From Tectiglobus sp965223355 (GTDB lineage Bacteria; Pseudomonadota; Alphaproteobacteria; Rhizobiales; Hyphomicrobiaceae), in contig CBDCWE010000003.1 of assembly GCA_965223355.1 (NCBI GenBank), positions 3,596,001 to 3,660,000 on the forward strand: a stretch of DNA of 64,000 nt, given 5' to 3'. The position numbers and the translations under genes were made by a program. This document shows, in pieces, positions 60,886-64,000 of the stretch (positions are counted from its first letter, which is position 1; each line of letters begins with the position of its first letter). The notes under the pieces are model-generated. The model made no database searches, was not told where the DNA came from, and saw only the letters and a program-made list of their open reading frames with translations.

Positions 60886-61053
60886 CAGTTCACCGGCACG
60901 CAACGCTGCCGGCCCACAACAGCGCCCGACCCAGCGGCTCGGCTTGAGGCGGCATAAAGCGGCAGTCCCCGGCCAATGCCCGGCAGCACACTGGTGGGGG
61001 TCGGCTGTGCTCAGATCGTTGCAGCACCAACTCTTGCGTCCGGCCGCTGGCGC

Positions 61054-61374
61054 CTAACTCGCCTCAATATCGGCGACGGCTTGGGCGAGAAACTCGCTCA
61101 GCCGGGTCCGGATTTCATCGTCGGACACGCCGACACTCTTGGCGGCGAAATCCTGGCTGATCTTGCGCACGACATCCTCGTCTCCGGCTTCCTCAAAATC
61201 TGCACGCCGCACAGCTTTTACATAGTCTTCAACTTCCGAACCAGCCATTCCTAACTTGGTCGCCGCCCATTCACCTATCATTTTATTTCGTCGAGACTCA
61301 GCTTTGAACTTCAACTCTTGATCATGAGCGAATTTTTTCTCGAATCCTTTTTCTCTTTCGTCGAAGGTGTTCAT
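61054..61374 (-). CDS. DUF1476 protein, F1-ATPase inhibitor zeta subunit
   Basis: A 106-residue protein matching the alphaproteobacterial zeta subunit: FDEREKGFEKKFAHDQELKFKAESRRNKMIGEWAA at the N terminus forms the inhibitory helix, and LGMAGSEVEDYVKAVRRADFEEAGDEDVVRKI is the conserved four-helix core. It inhibits ATP hydrolysis by F1Fo-ATPase under low membrane potential. It is divergent from purC, the same arrangement as in many alphaproteobacteria. Confidence 0.95.
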   Translation of the reverse strand: MNTFDEREKGFEKKFAHDQELKFKAESRRNKMIGEWAATKLGMAGSEVEDYVKAVRRADFEEAGDEDVVRKISQDFAAKSVGVSDDEIRTRLSEFLAQAVADIEAS

Positions 61375-61771
61375 TTTATTCTCCGATTTACTTCAGTCGC
61401 ATCAATCAACACTTGGATTTTGTGTGATTTTCTGCTGCCTCACCGTCCTATATGGGAGCCATAGCGGGCCACGTTCAACAAATCAATGGCTTCCGGATGC
61501 TCGCAATCGCGCGCCTTTACCGAACATCGCAGTTGCTCAATGTCGCCGTTGTTTCGAGGTTACGATTCGGCTAGGGTTTCGGCCTTGGACCAATCACCGA
61601 AGGCACCTGATGCCCCGCCGGGCTGAGGAGACAGCTCGCTGCAGATCAAGGCGCCGACGGCTTTCCGTACAACTGCTGGCGGGCGTCTGCCACCGCGCCG
61701 ACCCGACGCATGTGGTTGTGTGAAACTTCTAATAAAATTGTATCTCAAGGACTGGTCAGAGGACTGGCACA
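61375..61771. other. Divergent gap between the zeta subunit and purC genes
   Basis: About 400 bp that should contain the purC promoter and that of the zeta gene. The stretch 61724-61748 is AT-rich. No purine riboswitch or other RNA structure was recognised. Confidence 0.45.
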
Positions 61772-62560
61772 ATGAACAGGCGTCGTCGAATTTATGAAGG
61801 TAAGGCCAAGGTTCTCTACGAGGGGCCGGAACCGGGCACGCTTATTCAACACTTCAAGGATGATGCGACCGCCTTCAACAACAAGAAGCATGCCCAGATC
61901 GACGGCAAGGGTGTCATCAACAACCGCATTTCAGAGTTCATCTTTGAAAAGCTTGGTGAAATTGGTGTTCCGACCCACTTCATCCGACGCCTGAACATGC
62001 GCGAGCAATTGATCCGCGAAGTTGAGATTATCCCGATCGAAGTCGTCGTGCGCAACGTCGCGGCCGGCTCGATTAGCAAACGCCTCGGCCTCGAAGAGGG
62101 CGCGCAGCTGCCGCGTTCGATCATTGAGTTCTACTACAAGAACGACGAGCTTGGTGATCCCCTGGTGTCGGAAGAACACATCACCGCGTTCGGTTGGTCC
62201 AACCCTGGCGAACTCGACGAGATCATGCAGCTCGCCCTGCGCGTCAACGATTTTCTCGTCGGCCTGTTCTTGGGCGTCGGCATTCGACTGGTCGACTTCA
62301 AGATCGAGTTCGGCCGGATGTGGGAAAACGATCATCTGCGCATCCTGCTCGCCGATGAGATCAGCCCCGACTGCTGCCGGCTGTGGGACGTCGAAACCGA
62401 TGACAAGCTCGACAAGGACCGTTTCCGGCGCGATCTGGGCGGCCTTCTGGAATCCTATCAGGAAGTCGCCCGCCGCTTGGGCGTGCTGACCGAAAGCCGC
62501 CCGCCCCAGGGCACGGTGCCGGTGCTGGTTGCCTCCAATCCCACCGGCAGTCGCGATTAA
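61772..62560 (+). CDS. purC: Phosphoribosylaminoimidazole-succinocarboxamide synthase PurC
   Basis: A 262-residue SAICAR synthetase: IYEGKAKVLYEGPEPGTLIQHFKDDATAFN, GVPTHFIRRLNMREQLIREVEIIPIEVVVRN, SIIEFYYKNDELGDPLVSEEHI, LVDFKIEFGRM and LLADEISPDCCRLWD are family sequence. It joins aspartate to CAIR with ATP in de novo purine synthesis. The length is slightly greater than E. coli PurC because of a C-terminal tail. It is followed by purS and purQ, with a hairpin in between. Confidence 0.96.
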   Translation: MNRRRRIYEGKAKVLYEGPEPGTLIQHFKDDATAFNNKKHAQIDGKGVINNRISEFIFEKLGEIGVPTHFIRRLNMREQLIREVEIIPIEVVVRNVAAGSISKRLGLEEGAQLPRSIIEFYYKNDELGDPLVSEEHITAFGWSNPGELDEIMQLALRVNDFLVGLFLGVGIRLVDFKIEFGRMWENDHLRILLADEISPDCCRLWDVETDDKLDKDRFRRDLGGLLESYQEVARRLGVLTESRPPQGTVPVLVASNPTGSRD

Positions 62561-62590
62561 CGCCGGCCGGCCTGCGCCACGCGACAATTG

Positions 62591-62622
62591 TGCCCGGCTT
62601 TGAGGCCGGGCATTTGTGTTTT
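62591..62622 (+). terminator. Hairpin with T-rich tail between purC and purS
   Basis: The stem TGCCCGGC pairs with GCCGGGCA around the loop TTTGAG (62591-62612), followed by TTTGTGTTTT. It could be a partial terminator or an mRNA-processing structure lowering expression of purSQL relative to purC. Confidence 0.55.
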
Positions 62623-62749
62623 AAGAGCAACGACTCATTGTAGCCTTGCGATGCTCGCCCGGCCCGCAGCATTGCCCGAACGGCGCCCGAACGGCCTGCG
62701 ATCGGCGCGGCCGAGCGACCTGCGACAACGTCGAGGAGTAGATCCGCCA

Positions 62750-62992
62750 ATGAAAGCCCACATTAAGATCACGCTCAAATCCGGGGTTCTTGATCCGCAA
62801 GGCAAAGCCATTGAAAACGCCTTGGCCGCCCTTGGTTTCGACGGCATCGAAGACGTTCGCCAGGGCAAATTCATCGAAGTCGAACTGGCTGAGACCGACG
62901 CTGCGGCAGCCCGCGACAAGGTCGAGCAAATATGCCGCGATCTGCTCGCCAACACGGTCATCGAAAATTACTCCTACGAGTTGGTGGCGTAA
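62750..62992 (+). CDS. purS: Phosphoribosylformylglycinamidine synthase subunit PurS
   Basis: An 80-residue protein: MKAHIKITLKSGVLDPQGKA, IENALAALGFDGIEDVRQGK, and FIEVELAETD are typical. PurS bridges PurQ and PurL in the three-part FGAM synthase. The ATG at 62750 follows GAGGAG. The stop codon is followed directly by the purQ ATG, indicating coupled translation. Confidence 0.95.
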   Translation: MKAHIKITLKSGVLDPQGKAIENALAALGFDGIEDVRQGKFIEVELAETDAAAARDKVEQICRDLLANTVIENYSYELVA

Positions 62993-63685
62993 ATGCGCGC
63001 GGCGGTTATCGTTTTCCCGGGCTCCAACTGTGATCGCGATACCAAGGTTGCCCTCGAGGTGGTTTCCGGGCGGCCGGCCAAAATGGTCTGGCACGCTGAC
63101 AGCCAGCTCCCGGATTGCGATTTGATCGTCCTGCCCGGCGGCTTTTCCTACGGTGATTATCTGCGCTGCGGGGCGATGGCCGCGCACGCGCCGATCTTGC
63201 GCGATGTTGTCGCCAGGGCGCGATCGGGAACCCCGGTTCTTGGCATTTGCAACGGCTTTCAGATGCTTTGCGAAACCGGCCTGTTGCCGGGTGTCCTGAT
63301 GCGCAACGCGTCACTGAAGTTCGTGTGCCGCGATGTCTTGCTGAGGGTCGAGAACAACCGCACGCCGTTTACCAATGCCTATCGGGCTGGCGAGGTCGTC
63401 CGCATCCCTGTCGCCCATCACGACGGCAACTATTTCGCAGACCAAACCACGCTTGATGCGCTCGCAGCCGAGCACCGCATCGTCTTGCGCTATTGCGATC
63501 CCGACGGCAATCCAACACCGCAATCAAATCCCAACGGATCGCAACGCAACATTGCCGGCATTTGCGATTCCACCGGCCGTATCCTCGGTATGATGCCGCA
63601 TCCCGAACGCCTCCACGAGCCGCTTCTCGGAGGGATCGACGGGCGCCGTATCTTCGAGAGCTTCCTCAACGCTGTCGTGACCTGA
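62993..63685 (+). CDS. purQ: Phosphoribosylformylglycinamidine synthase subunit PurQ (glutaminase)
   Basis: A 230-residue class I glutamine amidotransferase. The nucleophile is Cys86 in VLGICNGFQML, and the other triad members are His203 and Glu205 in GMMPHPERL. The N terminus AAVIVFPGSNCDRDTKVAL and GGFSYGDYLRCGAMA are PurQ-specific. It supplies ammonia from glutamine to PurL. It begins immediately after the purS stop; purL follows after 57 bp. Confidence 0.96.
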   Translation: MRAAVIVFPGSNCDRDTKVALEVVSGRPAKMVWHADSQLPDCDLIVLPGGFSYGDYLRCGAMAAHAPILRDVVARARSGTPVLGICNGFQMLCETGLLPGVLMRNASLKFVCRDVLLRVENNRTPFTNAYRAGEVVRIPVAHHDGNYFADQTTLDALAAEHRIVLRYCDPDGNPTPQSNPNGSQRNIAGICDSTGRILGMMPHPERLHEPLLGGIDGRRIFESFLNAVVT

Positions 63686-63742
63686 CCGCGGCCAGCGCGA
63701 TTGTTGTTGCGGTGCGATGCCCGTATGAGAAGGCCAGATGAC

Positions 63743-64000
63743 ATGACCGAGCCTGCCACGCCCAAGCCCGCCACGCCCAAGCCTGCCACTCCCGAACCTG
63801 CCATAACACCCGAGCGCGTCGCCGAGCACGGCTTGAAGCCGGATGAATACGCCCGTCTGCTCGAGATCATGGGGCGCGAGCCGACCATAACGGAGCTTGG
63901 CATCTTCTCCGTTATGTGGTCGGAGCACTGCTCCTATAAGTCGTCGCGGGTATGGCTGAGAACGCTGCCGACGCGCGGGCCGCAGGTTATTCAGGGCCCG
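63743..64000 (+). CDS. purL: Phosphoribosylformylglycinamidine synthase subunit PurL, 5' part only
   Basis: The first 86 codons of purL, cut by the window edge. After an unusual N-terminal tail of PATPK repeats (about residues 4-21), the normal PurL start follows: ITPERVAEHGLKPDEYARLLEI, then EPTITELGIFSVMWSEHCSYKSSR, whose WSEHCSYKSS is the family signature including the catalytic histidine. The ATG at 63743 has AAGGC upstream; 63738 is out of frame. It completes the purS-purQ-purL set for the fourth step of purine synthesis. Confidence 0.93.
   Translation, partial: MTEPATPKPATPKPATPEPAITPERVAEHGLKPDEYARLLEIMGREPTITELGIFSVMWSEHCSYKSSRVWLRTLPTRGPQVIQGP

Overview
The window reads as a high-GC alphaproteobacterial chromosome. 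Marker genes pointing that way are a DUF1476 ATP-synthase inhibitor (zeta subunit), the purC-purS-purQ-purL cluster, a Flp-type pilin, a MoxR/DUF58/DUF4159 operon and a form-II CODH-like operon. Many genes start with GTG or TTG. Order or genus cannot be fixed from the sequence alone.

Layout. (1) 1-7027 looks like the right end of a genomic island: less GC-rich, with an AlpA-like DNA-binding protein, a lipoprotein next to a multidomain peptidoglycan hydrolase, a truncated TctC-like gene, and a tyrosine integrase beside tRNA-Leu(CAA). (2) 7.2-9.7 kb: a TIR-domain protein with an unknown partner, then a ParA/ribbon-helix-helix pair with a palindromic operator. (3) 9.8-18.5 kb: an FMN-binding protein and a four-gene MoxR operon, divergent from DUF1285. 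(4) 18.7-28.1 kb: saccharopine-dehydrogenase-like/DUF4166, a degenerate DCC protein, a secreted gluzincin protease, an RND efflux pair and an SDR. (5) 28.6-37.7 kb: moaD-moaE, gluconokinase and 6-phosphogluconate dehydrogenase, a HAD dehalogenase, an MFS transporter, a HTH/periplasmic-binding-like regulator, an acyl-CoA synthetase, an L,D-transpeptidase and a 45-residue lipoprotein. (6) 38-47.5 kb: an M3 oligopeptidase, then a cox operon (coxS-L-M-D) separated from coxE by an opposite-strand nitroreductase. (7) 47.7-55.6 kb: modABC with a palindromic candidate Mo-box, a ModE-like regulator, and a thioesterase/molybdopterin oxidoreductase/FeS-anchor-fusion operon. (8) 55.8-64 kb: TauD-like dioxygenase, ketopantoate-reductase-like protein, Flp pilin, M20 peptidase, zeta subunit and the pur cluster, with purL cut by the window edge.

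Molybdenum is the main metabolic theme. Cofactor assembly (moaDE), molybdate uptake (modABC), two candidate Mo-responsive regulators and two different molybdoenzyme operons (a xanthine-oxidase-family CODH-like enzyme and a DMSO-reductase-family enzyme) all sit in one window.

The most unusual feature is a family of about 135-bp two-hairpin palindromic repeats (eight full or deleted copies, one half copy, one decayed copy). Their ends read TAGA...TCTA. At seven genes the TAG stop codon lies in the terminal TAG of a palindromic repeat: six belong to this family and one to a different palindrome with the same TAGAGCA end. Several base changes in the arms are matched on the opposite arm. A second family, a string of five short hairpins, is scattered over 22-38 kb, sometimes fused to the first. 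Together they look like non-autonomous mobile palindromes that settle at gene ends and may act as terminators or mRNA 3' structures.
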